Shown: positions 1-10,862, numbered from the stretch's first letter. The stretch is 64,000 nucleotides of DNA from Serripes groenlandicus (GCA_031761405.1 JASEVX010000035.1:806001-870000), one strand, 5' to 3'. Program-made: numbers and translations. Notes: generated by a model not told the origin, from the letters alone.

Positions 1-504
1 TTAATGGTATACATATAGTTTGATTCCGAGCATCTGTCTATGTTCATAGAAGAAAATTTTATTATCCTCGTAATAGGTCTAGTGGGGTCGAGGCCACCCC
101 ACACTAAACCGTACAAATCATAATAGTCATTTTACAACAAGCCATAATGGCTTATAAATGAGCAAAACAAGAATATAAACATACAAACATTTATCAAATC
201 TTCAAAATATTCAATGGCAGAAATCAGTGTGACTAATTAATTCTAAGATATATTATTGTCAAAAATATGATCCAATTAAAAATCACCTTCCACTTACGTC
301 AGGAGAGCGAATATACATAAATTTAACATTTAAATAATTGTACTTTTTTTTTTTGCAAAATATGAATGATTTTACTTGTATGAAATAAAATAGCAATGAA
401 CGTTAATTTATTTACTGTTTCTTAAGAATTATGCTTTTTCTTAATTCATAAGCTTTAAATATAAACATTGCTAAGGTCATTTAGCGCGCAATTAAATTTA
501 ATTA
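1..504. other. AT-rich sequence, no gene seen
   Basis: Very AT-rich sequence with no convincing coding frame. Bases 1-60 resemble one unit of the array at 1140-1720 (a stretch like ggtatacatatagtttga followed by catctgtct). Nothing else is recognised. Confidence 0.5.
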
Positions 505-596
505 TTCATGATCCCTGGGTAAACAAACCAGTACTAGGCTAGAAAATGTGCCTTGCCCAAGGGCACTCCACCATGACCGTAGTGCCAGTTTTTAAC
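505..596 (-). repeat. SINE body fragment
   Basis: Matches the middle of the SINE type seen at 33905-34085 and 37300-37480: ccctgggtaaacaaaccagt, a tagg-aaatgtgccttgcc stretch, then a caccgtgaccacagtgcc-like stretch. Only the middle is present; the tRNA-like head is missing. Confidence 0.6.
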
Positions 597-603
597 ATAC
601 TAC

Positions 604-1123
604 AATGTCTTGTGAAATAAGGCTTAATATATTGTTTACGGAAATCATTATATAAATAACATTCAAACACAAAATGGAATTCAAATGGAATTCGTCTTCT
701 AGTGTAGAGCACACATGACATTTTCTATTTTCTCTACTTATTTTATTTGGTTTTGCCCAACGACCTGTTTCGATTTCAAGACGGTGTGAAGACACCCTTA
801 ATTGCGTTAAGGCAAACCTAAATGTGTTCACATTTACAATATTAAGATATAGTTTAAATTTAAACTCTGCAAAACTACGGTAAAAAGTTGATATGCTTGA
901 AAAATCAAGCCGTTCATTCCAATTTTGGCTATGCCTTAAAATATTTAAAAATATATTTATTATTACCAGTGCTTTGTTGATACCAGACTTCATTGAAACC
1001 TAATTTAAATAATTCATTTCGGACTAGCGATGCCCAATTTGTTTTATTTGGCGTTAGTTCTATATCACTTAACATCATTGTATATACAATATTATTATAT
1101 TTACGTTCCCTTACATTTAGCAA
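604..1123 (-). pseudogene. Relic of a LINE reverse-transcriptase polyprotein, C-terminal end
   Basis: Three overlapping minus-strand frames read in order as the C-terminal tail of a non-LTR retrotransposon polyprotein. Recognisable blocks are NWASLVRNELFKLGFNEVWY, then SQNWNERLDF, then LRVSSHRLEIETGRW, then a zinc-knuckle-like CHVCSTLEDEFHF, and finally a YNDFRKQYI block. In intact relatives these lie downstream of the reverse-transcriptase domain. Here they are split by frameshifts (around 990 and 720), so this is a dead 3' fragment. Neither the reverse-transcriptase catalytic core nor the 5' part is in the window. The same kind of fragment occurs at 59785-60525. The superfamily cannot be fixed from this tail. 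Confidence 0.8.
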
Positions 1124-1139
1124 CTTTAACCAGTATTTT

Positions 1140-1720
1140 ATTATAATAAAACATGTACTTATAGTTTAATTTTGAGTACCTGTCTAAGTTGATCAAATAT
1201 CAGATAATTAAGCATAATTTTAATATATACTTATAATTTAAATTTGAGCACCTGTCGTAGTTGATCAAATATCAGATATTTAAACAATATTAAATGGTAT
1301 ACTAATAGTTTATTTTAAAGCATCTGTCTCCAATTAATAACATTTAGTGGCATAATTGGGTTTATACTTTAGCAACTGTATTAAGCTGAAAAATATCAGT
1401 TAAATAATTAACTGATTATCTTCTTTTGTTGATAAAATATCAGATAATAAAACATTACTTTAATGGTATACTTACATAATTAGGCTTATACTTAAATTGT
1501 TAGCATCTGCATTAAGTTGCAAATATAAATTAATTGAGCCTTATTTCAATGTTATACTTATATTTAAATTCGAACATCTGTCCTTACTTCTTTAGTTGAT
1601 AAAATATCAGATATTTAAGCATTATGTTGATGGTATACATATACTTACACTTTAGTTTGTGTGCATCTGTCTTAACTAAAGATATCAGATAAGTATACTA
1701 TAATTCTATATAATAAGTTC
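1140..1720. repeat. Diverged AT-rich tandem array, unit about 70 bp and longer
   Basis: Successive units share a run like tatacttatagtttaa, then gagcacctgtctaagttg, then atcaaatatcagata. The first two units are about 72 bp apart; later ones are longer and more diverged. One unit lies apart at 1-60, so the array may have been interrupted by the LINE and SINE relics between them. Confidence 0.7.
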
Positions 1721-2100
1721 TATTTTCTCTATCGCCTGACAGTCAAGGATTGGATATAATATATACATTTTAATGTATGTTTCGATGTAAGATTTAGATT
1801 TATGATAAATTATACCTACTTATAAATCCAATAGGACCGATTGAAGAGTCGATATTTACATTTTCTAGGACAAATGCATGTACGTTACCGAATATGGTAA
1901 TTCAATGACGTCATTAAAATATGGTTACCATGACGTCCTTCATTCGTCACTCATATAATTGTTATGAAAGGAAAACAAATATGAAGCAGTAGCGTGTCAT
2001 GACATTTAACTTTGCTAGATTCTACTCGGAGCGTAGGCAAATTAACATCTAATTAATTTCTACCACTCGTAGAAATATGACCTTTGGTGTGCACTCAGTA
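1721..2100. other. No gene seen
   Basis: AT-rich sequence without a coding frame. It contains a TGACGTCA palindrome near 1907 within a partly symmetrical stretch (ttaccgaatatggtaa followed by atatggttaccatgacgtc). It could be a CRE-like site, but nothing nearby supports a promoter. Confidence 0.4.
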
Positions 2101-2104
2101 CAAA

Positions 2105-2222
2105 TATAGTTAAGCCGTTCCACGAGCAAACCAACATTATGAACTCTGCGTAATATTTCGACCCAGAGTAGATTGCACAGTCCGCGCAGACTAATCTGGG
2201 TCGACACATTCCGTCTCAGGGG
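2105..2222 (+). repeat. MITE-C, partial copy
   Basis: Left end of a foldback element beginning agccgttccacgagcaaacc, followed by a ctctgcgtaatatttcgacc block. The fullest copy, with both inverted ends, is at 40955-41178; another is at 19000-19245. Confidence 0.65.
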
Positions 2223-2334
2223 GATAGAGGTACAGTTTTCATTTGGATCCTTAGCAAGGGTGCAAATGAATGGATTTTTTCCACATAGATAATTATGACG
2301 TTCAGTTTGGTTTCAATAGAGCACCGCCTAATTT

Positions 2335-2590
2335 TCTTGATAACCTTTTCCATCATACAGACGTTTTCTGACGCATCCGCAGCAGACGACTTTTGAAAAC
2401 TTTGTGACAAAAGGAGAAATTGCTTAAATCGACCAATTTCTCCTTTTGCCACAATGTTTTCAACATTTATCAGTAAGTATACCATCATTTCTAGAGATTT
2501 CCCCTGGCTTGAGTAGATGTTTTCGAAGTCGTCTGCTGCAGATTTGCTTCATGTGGGAAGGGTTAAATGCAGATCTACGACAGGTCAAGT
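2335..2590. repeat. MITE-A foldback element
   Basis: Inverted-repeat element. A left arm carrying gcagcagacgacttttgaaa and a caaaaggagaaattgctt block is followed by its complement (caatttctccttttgccaca, then gtcgtctgctgcag). It ends with tgtgggaagggttaa. The terminal TTAA with a CCC/GGG start fits piggyBac-type target choice (inference). At least 20 copies or relics lie in this window. Confidence 0.8.
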
Positions 2591-2599
2591 CACGTTCCA

Positions 2600-2944
2600 T
2601 TCTAAGCAGAATTTCAGGTTTTATTTCACAACATACTGAAAACAAATGACATTATTGATCCAGTGAAATATATCTTGAGTTTACACAAAAAGAAACAGTT
2701 GCTCTTTACATAAAACAAAATGTATTACTATTAAAAATATATCTCCTTAATAATACTGCAGTTGATACTGGTTATATATGTAAGAAACTAAAATTTTAAA
2801 ACACAGTGAATATATGGCAGCGTGAAAACATGTGATTGATATTATTATCTATGTTTAGAATAGCAAGGACTGTTAAACAAATCCATACAGAAGTATGACA
2901 AAGATACACATCTCGATAAGAAAAGATAAGAAAGTTCTTTCAGT
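2600..2944. other. No gene seen
   Basis: AT-rich spacer between MITE-A and a Harbinger-like MITE. No coding frame, RNA or further repeat is recognised. Confidence 0.4.
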
Positions 2945-3490
2945 TAAAGGTGCTTGTAAAGGGCCTGTCTCACCCTATTGGTGTACCTCGCCCGGACTAA
3001 ACCGGAGCACACAATTAACAACGGCGAGAAAATCGGCGGAGCTCCGTGGAGAAAGCATTCGAAAAATAATAATTTGGCCGTAGCAATATCGCTAAGAACG
3101 CTAGTACATCGTTAGTACATCGGCATGACTATGGTATCACATCTGTACTAGTATAGTACACATTGATGCCACCGGAGAGCCGCCGATATATTACGAGGCG
3201 TTACCGGTGCTCTACCGACATTAACGGAGCCATACCGGTACTGCCGCTGTAGTTCCGTTGCTTGCTCCGGCAGCGCAACGGCAGATTTTGTTAGCATGTT
3301 CAAACATTTATACCGTCGCCCGCCGTTGCTAATCTTTTCGCCGATGTTCTGACGATGTTCTACCGTTCTTAGCGATGTGATACCGTTGCGCTGCCGTACT
3401 AGAACCGATCCTCGAAAATTGCTAAATTTAAGCTCCGGTATAGCTCCGACGAGCCAAATCGGCTAGGTATGACAGGTATGTGCGCAACTT
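2945..3490. repeat. Harbinger-like MITE, about 550 bp, eroded
   Basis: Starts with aaagggcctgtctcaccc and ends with ggctaggtatgacagg. The interior is rich in ccg/cgg and has acggcgagaaaatcggcgg near the left side. The better preserved copies at 31905-32482 and 38912-39485 have GGGCCTGTCACAC-type ends and TAA on both sides. The 3-bp TWA target and this terminus fit PIF/Harbinger-mobilised elements (inference). No transposase is encoded. Confidence 0.7.
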
Positions 3491-3885
3491 TAACCCTATC
3501 CCACGTGTAGACGCATTTTGACGCATCTACTTCCTGACATATTGAGCAATTTTTCCTTTTAAAACAATGTTTTGAACTCTTTCCAATAATAGCATTTTTA
3601 TTAATAAAGATTTTCAACAATTATTCATGTACACAAATATAATAACTACTGAGCCTCGTGAAGTGAAAACATTGTGAAAATAATATTAAATTCCACTATA
3701 TTATATTGAATACAGCAAAAGTACGCGGATAGAGTAACAGACTTAACTTCGAAACAAAAGAATGCCACGAATTAAATAAATAAAATAAACTTTGATTTAA
3801 TAAAAGATCTTTAAAGAACCTGAGATCCACTGTAAAAAAGAAAGTTGGCCTATCACTGTGTTCTACCCCTTATCCTGCTGTTAAT

Positions 3886-4047
3886 TAATTAACTATTTCA
3901 GCGCCGAATTGTTTAAAGTAGGCTTTTCCATGTTATAAGAGTTTTATAAGAGTATGTTGATAACTTAAAGGCAAACAATGCTGATTTCTGTATTGTTTAC
4001 AAAAGCCTCAATATTGCCATGGGCTCTAGAAGAGTTAAAACAACTTT
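3886..4047. repeat. MITE-B
   Basis: About 160 bp with inverted ends: ttaactatttcagcgcc on the left and gggctctagaagagttaa on the right. The other copies give the cleaner end ttaactctttcagcgcc. TTAA at both edges suggests a TTAA-targeting mobiliser like that of MITE-A. Confidence 0.65.
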
Positions 4048-4124
4048 AGCGCATTATGTTTCGGACGTCATTATATATTTTAAATAAACTTAATAATAAT
4101 AATCAACCCCCTCTCAACTTTCAG

Positions 4125-4352
4125 GCGCATTTTTTACCCATCTGCAGCAGACGACTTTTGAAAACATTGTAGCAAAAAATGAAAAATTGCTGATAACGAG
4201 CATTTTCTCCTGTTTTCACTATGTTTCAACTCTATTTCAACTCTATTAAATAAATCAACTTATATTTAGAGACATATTCCATGTTTTTGCATAGATGTTT
4301 TAAATGCCGTCTACTGAAAAATCGGTGAATTCAGCGGGATAAGGGTTAATGG
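4125..4352. repeat. MITE-A
   Basis: Left arm with tctgcagcagacgacttttg and a gcaaaaaatgaaaaattgct block. Right arm with gagcattttctcctgttttc, gccgtctactg, and a terminal gggataagggttaa. The copy is diverged. Confidence 0.7.
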
Positions 4353-4649
4353 TGTGCCATCAGATTGATAATTCACGTCCCTTTACATAAAAATATACCC
4401 TGGTCAAAATCGTCTAATGTACCAGGGCATACAAAAAGCGACATTCTGGAGGCTTTGTAATTCATGGCAACTATAATACACAATGTTTCGCGAATTCTGT
4501 GCCTTATTGACGAATAGTGCAGCGCCAGATCAGAGACAAAAAAAGTGTGACAAAACGATAAATTACTGGTTGCGAGAAAATTTTCCTTTTCACACAATGT
4601 TTTCGAAATGTCACATGTCTGCCCAAGTGTGCGGTGGGAGTTTTAACTC

Positions 4650-5116
4650 TTACTGACCACTTTGCGCGCCCGCCTCATGTCCACTCGTTCTAAGTTCTTT
4701 TAAGTTCTGCATTTGCGGTTCAGAATAATTCGATGGCAATGCAGGAGGAAAATCGCCGATTGGAGATGTGCTTTGAATGTTGTTACTACTGATATCACTT
4801 CGTCCTGAGCTCTGCTCATCTAACACTATAGTTGGTGTTGGCTGGGCAATAACATGGATTGATTGATCTGTCTCGGTTATGCCAGATGTGTCCATTGAAG
4901 AGAAACTAGTTTCATTGTGTTCGCTGTTAACATCCGGTTGTGTTTCCTGTGCGAATAAATGGAGTGATTGACCTGTGGCAGGATTGTCCACTGAAGAGAA
5001 ACTAGCTGTACTGTCCTCGCTTAATTCCTTCATCTTATCATTATTTCTTTGGATACTTGTCACCGGGAATGGTCGTAGATCACTTGTTGCTGATTCTCTG
5101 TCGTCTTTAGATATGC
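4650..5116 (-). CDS. TNFR-like gene B, duplicated terminal exon (exon 9')
   Basis: Second copy of the gene B terminal exon (compare 7043-7509), lying downstream of it in gene order. It starts after an acceptor (ttatgtaaacag), needs one upstream base to complete the first codon, and stays open to TAA, encoding about 155 residues. The product is Ser/Thr/Glu/Gln-rich and disordered-looking, with two imperfect internal repeats (SFSSVDNPATGQSLHLFAQ and SFSSMDTSGITETDQSIHV). Its frame is intact, and it differs from exon 9 by a few residues. Because the entry phase is the same, it could replace exon 9 as an alternative last exon, or be an unused duplicate. A donor-like cagtaaga overlaps the stop, so continuation into an unseen exon is not excluded. 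Confidence 0.6.
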
Positions 5117-5281
5117 CTGTTTACATAAATGAAAATATAAATAATCATCCGATTGTTTTTAACAATGTTTATTGAAATGTGGTTGTTGTTTAAACTGATA
5201 TCTTGATATCTTTTAATTATATATTGCCTTTGTGAAGACTGTCTTGTACGGGGGAAAACCATAGTATATATGAGCCAGTGA

Positions 5282-5512
5282 TTGTTGTTTTTGTTTTGGT
5301 TTGACGCCATTTTCAACATTATTTCAGTTACGTGTATTTCTCGGCGATATTTCGCTTATTCATTATCCATGGATAACCAAACAACTACTAGGATAGTAAA
5401 GGTGACTAGTCACTCCCCTGTGGCCACCGTGACTAGGTATCGAACCCGAGACGCACGTATTCTAATCACCGACGCTAACCACTCGATCACGCCGAATTCC
5501 CACAGTGCATGA
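5282..5512 (-). repeat. tRNA-headed SINE
   Basis: On the minus strand it has an A-box-like gagtggttagcgtcgg, a B-box-like gggttcgata, a ggtcacggtgg-type body and a tail with aatgttgaaaatggcg. It carries scattered substitutions but is nearly full length. Confidence 0.75.
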
Positions 5513-5699
5513 GAAAAGGTACAAGTTGGCATTTCTGAACAATGTAGGTGTGGATCAGTCTGAACGTCTACTTATCAGAATGTACACAAATTGACAGAAT
5601 CTTCTGGCAAGTTTATGTAAGTAAGATATGAACAATGTAGATCTGGGTCACTACCGTTCATTAAAAAGTCACTTTATACATTTTCCCAAGTGCAGGGTC

Positions 5700-5790
5700 A
5701 TTCATAGAGGATATTACATGAGTGGTCATTCAATACGGAATTTATTTAACGAGTTTAATAAATTTCGTAGTGAATGACCACGAATGTAAT
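5700..5790. repeat. Hairpin element
   Basis: Inverted repeat: gtggtcattcaatacggaat, then ttatttaacgagtttaataa, then the complement (atttcgtagtgaatgaccac). The second copy at 8105-8172 is more perfect (cgtattgaatgaccac), so this one has lost a base of pairing. Confidence 0.7.
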
Positions 5791-6278
5791 GTTCTTTTTT
5801 ATATCATAAATACTAATTTGATAATTTACAGCGCTATATCCATATAAACGTCGCTATAAAGCGCGCGTATTTACAACGCTAAACGTTACGTGTTGATGTC
5901 ACGTTACGTAGCATTTTTATCACACTAGTTGAATACGCTATTTATTCAATGGCTTTATTACACTCCCGGCGACTTCCAATAATAGCATTTTTATTAGTAA
6001 AGATTTTCAACAATTATTCATGTACACAAATATAATAACTACTGAGCCTCGTGAAGTGAAAACATTGTGAAAATAATATTAAATTCCACTATATTATATT
6101 GAATACAGCAAAAGTACGCGGATAGAGTAACAGACTTAACTTCGAAACAAAAGAATGCCACGAATTAAATAAATAAAATAAACTTTGATTTAATAAAAGA
6201 TCTTTAAAGAACCTGAGATCCACTGTAAAAAAGAAAGTTGGCCTATCACTGTGTTCTACCCCTTATCCTGCTGTTAAT

Positions 6279-6440
6279 TAATTAACTCTTTCAGCGCCGA
6301 ATTGTTTAAAGTAGGCTTTTCCATGTTATAAGAGTTTTATAAGAGTATGTTGATAACTTAAAGGCAAACAATGCTGATTTCTGTATTGTTTACAAAAGCC
6401 TCAATATTGCCATTGGCTCTAGAAGAGTTAAAACAACTTT
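6279..6440. repeat. MITE-B
   Basis: Second duplicate of the element at 3886-4047. The ends ttaactctttcagcgcc and ggctctagaagagttaa make the inverted ends clearer. Confidence 0.7.
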
Positions 6441-6517
6441 AGCGCATTATGTTTCGGACGTCATTATATATTTTAAATAAACTTAATAATAATAATCAAC
6501 CCCCTCTCAACTTTCAG

Positions 6518-6745
6518 GCGCATTTTTTACCCATCTGCAGCAGACGACTTTTGAAAACATTGTAGCAAAAAATGAAAAATTGCTGATAACGAGCATTTTC
6601 TCCTGTTTTCACTATGTTTCAACTCTATTTCAACTCTATTAAATAAATCAACTTATATTTAGAGACATATTCCATGTTTTTGCATAGATGTTTTAAATGC
6701 CGTCTACTGAAAAATCGGTGAATTCAGCGAGATAAGGGTTAATGG
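6518..6745. repeat. MITE-A
   Basis: Duplicate of the element at 4125-4352, carried along by the segmental duplication. Confidence 0.7.
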
Positions 6746-7042
6746 TGTGCCATCAGATTGATAATTCACGTCCCTTTACATAAAAATATACCCTGGTCAA
6801 AATTGTCTAATGTACCAGGGCATACAAAAAGCGACATTCTGGAGGCTTTGTAATTCATGGCAACTATAATACACAATGTTTCGCGAATTCTGTGCCTTAT
6901 TGACGAATAGTGCAGCGCCAGATCAGAGACAAAAACAGTGTGACAAAACGAGAAATTACTGGTTGCGAGAAAATGTTCCTCTCCACACAATGTTTTCGAA
7001 ATGTCACATGTCTGCCCATGTGTGCGGTGGGAGTTTTAACTC

Positions 7043-7509
7043 TTACTGACCACTTTGCGCGCCCGCCTCATGTCCACTCGTTCTAAGTTCTTTTAAGTTC
7101 TGCATTTGCGGTTCAGAATAATTCAATGGCAATGCAGGAGGAAAATCGCCGATTGGAGATGTGCTTTGAATGTTGTTACTACTGATATCACTTCGTCCTG
7201 AGCTCTGCTGGTCTAACACTATAGTTGGTGTTGGCTGGGCAATAACATGGATTGATTGATCTGTCTCGGTTATGCCAGATGTGTCCATTGAAGAGAAACT
7301 AGTTTCATTGTGTTCGCTGTTAACATCCGGTTGTGTTTCCTGTGCGAATAAATGGAGTGATTGACCTGTGGCAGGATTGTCCACTGAAGAGAAACTAGCT
7401 GTACTGTCCTCGCTTAATTCCTTCAGCTTATCATTGATTCTTTGGATACTTGTCACCGGGAATGGTCGTAGATCACTTGTTGCTGATTCTCTGTCGTCTT
7501 TAGATATGC
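7043..7509 (-). CDS. TNFR-like gene B, exon 9 (terminal)
   Basis: Last exon of the gene B model, residues 398-552. The acceptor (catttatgtaaacag) is preceded by a T-rich tract. Entry phase 1 matches the end of exon 8, and the frame stays open to TAA at 7043. The encoded tail is rich in Ser, Thr, Glu, Gln and Pro, with two imperfect internal repeats (SSVDNPATGQSLHLFAQ and SSMDTSGITETDQSIHV) and no hydrophobic segment, so it is cytoplasmic in the model. No death domain is recognisable. With the other eight exons it gives 1,659 nt, exactly 552 codons plus stop. A cagtaaga at the stop could alternatively be a donor. A near-identical exon lies at 4650-5116. Confidence 0.75.
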
Positions 7510-7674
7510 CTGTTTACATAAATGAAAATATAAATAATCATCCGATTGTTTTTAACAATGTTTATTGAAATGTGGTTATTGTTTAAACTGATATCTTGAT
7601 ATCTTTTAATTATATATTGCCTTTGTGAAGACTGTCTTGTACGGGGGAAAACCATAGTATATATGAGCCAGTGA

Positions 7675-7905
7675 TTGTTGTTTTTGTTTTGGTTTGACGC
7701 CATTTTCAACATTATTTCAGTTACGTGTATTTCTCGGCGATATTTCGCTCATTCATTATCCATGGATAACCAAACAACTACTAGGATAGTAAAGATGACT
7801 AGTCACTCCCCTGTGGCCACCGTGACTAGTTATCGAACCCGAGACGCCCGTATTCTAATCACCGACGCTAACCACTCGATCACGGCGAATTCCCACAGTG
7901 CATGA
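7675..7905 (-). repeat. tRNA-headed SINE (duplicate)
   Basis: Second copy of the SINE at 5282-5512, with a few substitutions, moved by the segmental duplication and not a new insertion. Confidence 0.75.
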
Positions 7906-8104
7906 GAAAAGGTACAAGTTGGCATTTCTGAACAATGTAGGTGTGGATCAGTCTGAACGTCTACTTATCAGAATGTACACAAATTGACAGAATCTTCTGG
8001 CAAGTTTATGTAAGTAAGATATGAACAATGTAGATCTGGTCACTACCGTTCATTAAAAAGTCACTTTATACATTTTCCCAAGTGCAGGGTCATACATAGA
8101 GGAT

Positions 8105-8172
8105 ATTACATGAGTGGTCATTCAATACGGAATTTATTAAACGAGTTTAATAAATTTCGTATTGAATGACCA
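8105..8172. repeat. Hairpin element, well-paired copy
   Basis: gtggtcattcaatacggaat is followed, after tttattaaacgagtttaa, by taaatttcgtattgaatgac and cac. The stem is nearly perfect, longer than 20 bp. Confidence 0.75.
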
Positions 8173-8594
8173 CGAATGTAATGTTCTTTTTATATCATAA
8201 ATACTAATTTGATAATTTACAGCGCTATATCCATATAAACGTCGCTATAAAGCGCGCGTATTTACAACGCTAAACGTTACGTTATGATGTCACGTTACGT
8301 AGCATTGTTATTACACTAGTTGAATACGCAATTTATTCAATGGCTTTATTACACTCCCGGCGACGTCATTTATGATATAACAAGATTTGCCTTGATATTT
8401 GTACAGTTTGATCTATACCAGTTACAGAAAGTTATAAGAGAGTTATAACAATACTGGCTGTATAGATCAGATTATGAGATAAATTAGAGAATCGATCAGA
8501 TCGTTATGTGTACACTTGTCATATAATACTAGTACCTTTATGCTGGTCTTCCCGGTACACGGCTGTTATTAAATTTAGACACGATGAATCAGTC

Positions 8595-8905
8595 GAGCCC
8601 TGTTAGGGCAGTCAGTAGTGACGCGGGCTATCGATCAATGGGATTGTGAGTTCGATTACCAGCTCGGCCAACGATTTATCCGACATTTCACAAAATCTAA
8701 TGCGACAAGCGTAATTTGTCTTCCACCAATGAACAATGTACAGTACAGTCTACGTGAAAAAACAACAAGCCAGCTACTATGCAACACTGTTGAATGGAAT
8801 ACTTGTGTAAGCAAGCGAGAACAAACATAGGTAGATCACCTAGTCGATGTGAAATGACTGAACTTTTGTTGAAAATGGAGTTAAACCCCAATCAATGTGA
8901 ACCTG
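8595..8905 (+). repeat. SINE, second family
   Basis: Degraded tRNA-like head with B-box-like gtgagttcgattaccagctc. The body carries aatgcgacaagcgtaatttg (related to the same site in 24800-25080), and the tail has cgatgtgaaatgactgaac and ttgttgaaaatggagttaaa. It lies in intron 8 of gene B. Confidence 0.7.
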
Positions 8906-9289
8906 CGAATACGCACAGGATCTTCAGATACTTTTTTGTCCACCCACAATAAGAAGAATCATAGGGAATTTCTTCTATGCACCGTTATACTATGACATCA
9001 ATACGAACATGCATGTACCACATGATCGAAAATCGTCTGAAGCGGCCCGAATGTATTATCTGATTCAATCGGACCCTGGTCGAAAATATTATCTGATGCG
9101 ATGACATTGAAACTTTTCAAAACTATCTGCAGAAAAAGAAAAAATGAATATAGAATAACTTTTAAGAAGAGATCTCAGAAGCAGAAAGCATTTTTGGACA
9201 CTTATTGCATTCTCACAACGTTTTCAGAAGGTACGGCTGCAGATGATCTTTTCATCAGGGAGAGCATAACATGTATGTACTTTACCAAT

Positions 9290-9600
9290 ATTAAACCACA
9301 CTACTTTATTCGATCTGACGTATATTGTATCTGACGACACCGCATGAAAATCGTCTCGAATTGACCCTATACATTTAAATATTCTATACAATCACAACAC
9401 TCGGCAATCACAGTTTCTATATCTCGTTTATGTACATGGGTTATCTCCCCTGTTGGTATTAAACGATTTTGTTGGCAATAGTTTGTTTTGCTGATGCAAA
9501 GGTCAATCAGAGACAACTTGTTATATGGCAGTGACAAGATCTATTCGAGCTTGCTCTGCTGCAGCAAGGTTTAGGTCTGGTTTAAAAAGAATACTACTTT
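9290..9600. repeat. Dispersed repeat D, about 300 bp
   Basis: Shares tatctgacgacaccgcat, then gtcTcgaattgaccctatac, then aggtctggtttaaa with copies at 14135-14480, 21300-21545, 33690-33900 and 37500-37690. The ends look inverted (atctcattataatcggacc in the 33.7-kb copy, gtctggttttaatgagat in others), so it is probably a MITE. Confidence 0.65.
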
Positions 9601-9606
9601 AATTAC

Positions 9607-9715
9607 CGCGTTCTGTCGACTCTGGACGTGTTCCATCACGCTGATTGTGTGGCGTATTGGAATTTGATTCCCGTTGTTCCACTATGGCAGTTGTGGAAAT
9701 ACCTGAGCCTGCTTC
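9607..9715 (-). CDS. TNFR-like gene B, exon 8 (cytoplasmic)
   Basis: 109-nt exon, residues 362-397, polar and disordered-looking (begins EAGSGISTTAIVEQRESNSN). The acceptor is cttctttaacaag, preceded by a pyrimidine tract; the donor is gcg|gtaatt. It enters in phase 0, as exon 7 requires, and leaves in phase 1, as exon 9 requires. That match is the main reason to accept so short an exon. No motif is recognised in it. Confidence 0.65.
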
Positions 9716-10004
9716 CTTGTTAAAGAAGTACAATTGATATTATATATCTAAGGTTACCCAATATTCAAGCCTTCGGTATGACGGCCTTCTTCAGGAACTG
9801 AAGAACGTTATGCTAATTTATGCCTTAGTTTAAGTTTGCTAACTATATTTATATATCTTTAACAAGTATGGCTATGTATATATATATAAAATAAGCTACA
9901 GACAATAAGTTAGAAGCATTCATGCCGATTTGCAACCATCGGATCTGAGATAAGCTTGCGTCTCAAAAAAGTTGTTTAAAAAGTGTTTTATTATGCTTTG
10001 TAAT

Positions 10005-10190
10005 AGCTCGGCCTCTCCTTCTTTCCGGGTTCGATCCTAAATCGCTGCCCGACGGTCACGGTGTAGTGCCCTTGGGCAAGACACATGTCCTATCCTAGTA
10101 CTGGTTTGTTTACCAAGAGACCATGAATAAGTGAATTATCGCCGTGATAAAACTGAAATAATTTTGCAAACGGAGTAAAACAAATACAAC
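10005..10190 (+). repeat. SINE fragment
   Basis: Contains ccgggttcgatcctaaatcg (B box), acggtcacggtgtagtgccc, cctagtactggtttgtttac and the tail tatcgccgtgataaaactga. The 5' half of the tRNA-like head is missing. Confidence 0.75.
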
Positions 10191-10334
10191 ATAAACATAA
10201 AGTTTCTTTCCTTTGATAAACAAAGGTAATTGTGACTTATGTCGATCTTCTCCCATCAATAGGCTAAATAGTATATCTGTAAATATCGCTATTAATCTAG
10301 GAAACATGTTGTGAGGGGAACTGGTTGAAGACAT

Positions 10335-10426
10335 CCTGGAAACACACGTAAGGTGAGCTGGCCGCCGTGTTATAACCGAAATACCGTTGAAAATTGCGCT
10401 TTTAACTTCAATCAATCATGTTTGTG
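10335..10426 (+). repeat. SINE tail fragment
   Basis: Only the conserved 3' end remains: gctggccgccgtgttataac, aaataccgttgaaaattgcg and a caatcaatca tail. Confidence 0.65.
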
Positions 10427-10730
10427 AGACATCCTGTTGGCCTTGCAGTTTCTTGATAACATTTATGGCAATACATACTCTGCACGTTTGTGAACAGTGT
10501 AGACCCAGATCGCATAAATCCAACTATTTGTACATTTTCAATATTAACCAATTCCATAGGTCTGGATCTCTAGGTAGTGAGCACTTTACCGATTATTATA
10601 AGCCAACACGAAAAGTCATTACTAGCAAAATGTATTATATTTGATGTGACCTTGCTTCAATTGATAGCGTTCCGAAGTCAACTCTGAGAGCGAATCGAAT
10701 TGAATTGTTCTAAGCCAAATAACTAAATAC

Positions 10731-10862
10731 CTGAGGTGTTTTGAAGGCATTATTGGGTTCCGTGATGGCAGGTGGTGTTCTTGGCGGTAGTCCGGTAGCC
10801 CCATGGCTTGAATCGTAACTTGTACGAATTGCAGCTCCAGCTGGGTTAACCGTTTCTGAATC
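10731..10862 (-). CDS. TNFR-like gene B, exon 7 (cytoplasmic, Pro-rich)
   Basis: 132-nt exon, residues 318-361, phase 0 in and out. The acceptor is strong (acttttgtgtttcag); the donor is cctcag|gtattt. It encodes DSETVNPAGAAIRTSYDSS and a proline-rich GLPPRTPPAITEP stretch. GLPPRTPP has a PxxP core of the kind SH3 domains can bind, but this is only a short-motif match. The frame follows from exon 6 (phase 0) into exon 8 (phase 0). Confidence 0.7.

Larger units (their letters stand above)
3579..5971. repeat. 2,393-bp tandem segmental duplication, copy 1
   Basis: Starts ttccaataatagcattttta and runs to cccggcgac at 5971, where the second copy begins at once. Internal landmarks all repeat 2,393 bases downstream (for example 4373 and 6766, 4650 and 7043, 5282 and 7675). 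Copies differ by scattered substitutions and very small indels, so the duplication is recent. It carries one MITE-B, one MITE-A, a duplicated terminal exon of gene B, one SINE and one hairpin element. Confidence 0.95.
5972..8364. repeat. 2,393-bp tandem segmental duplication, copy 2
   Basis: Directly follows copy 1. The right edge is cccggcgac at about 8364, followed by unrelated gtcatttatgatataac. It contains the proximal gene B terminal exon. Confidence 0.95.

Noticed and set aside
1907..1914. TGACGTCA as a CRE promoter element
   Set aside because: An isolated 8-bp palindrome far from any coding start; expected by chance at this scale.
4373..4597. 74-codon minus frame downstream of exon 9', repeated at 6766-6990
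   Set aside because: Retained in both duplicates only because the duplication is recent; no splice link to gene B and no recognisable domain.
5107..5319. 70-codon minus frame identical in both tandem copies (also 7500-7712)
   Set aside because: It overlaps the intron and acceptor of exon 9 and part of a SINE; shadow frame.
3579..8364. Two separate genes encoding the 137-codon Ser-rich frame
   Set aside because: The frame has no ATG start; it is the inner part of a terminal exon with a clear upstream acceptor, duplicated with its surroundings.
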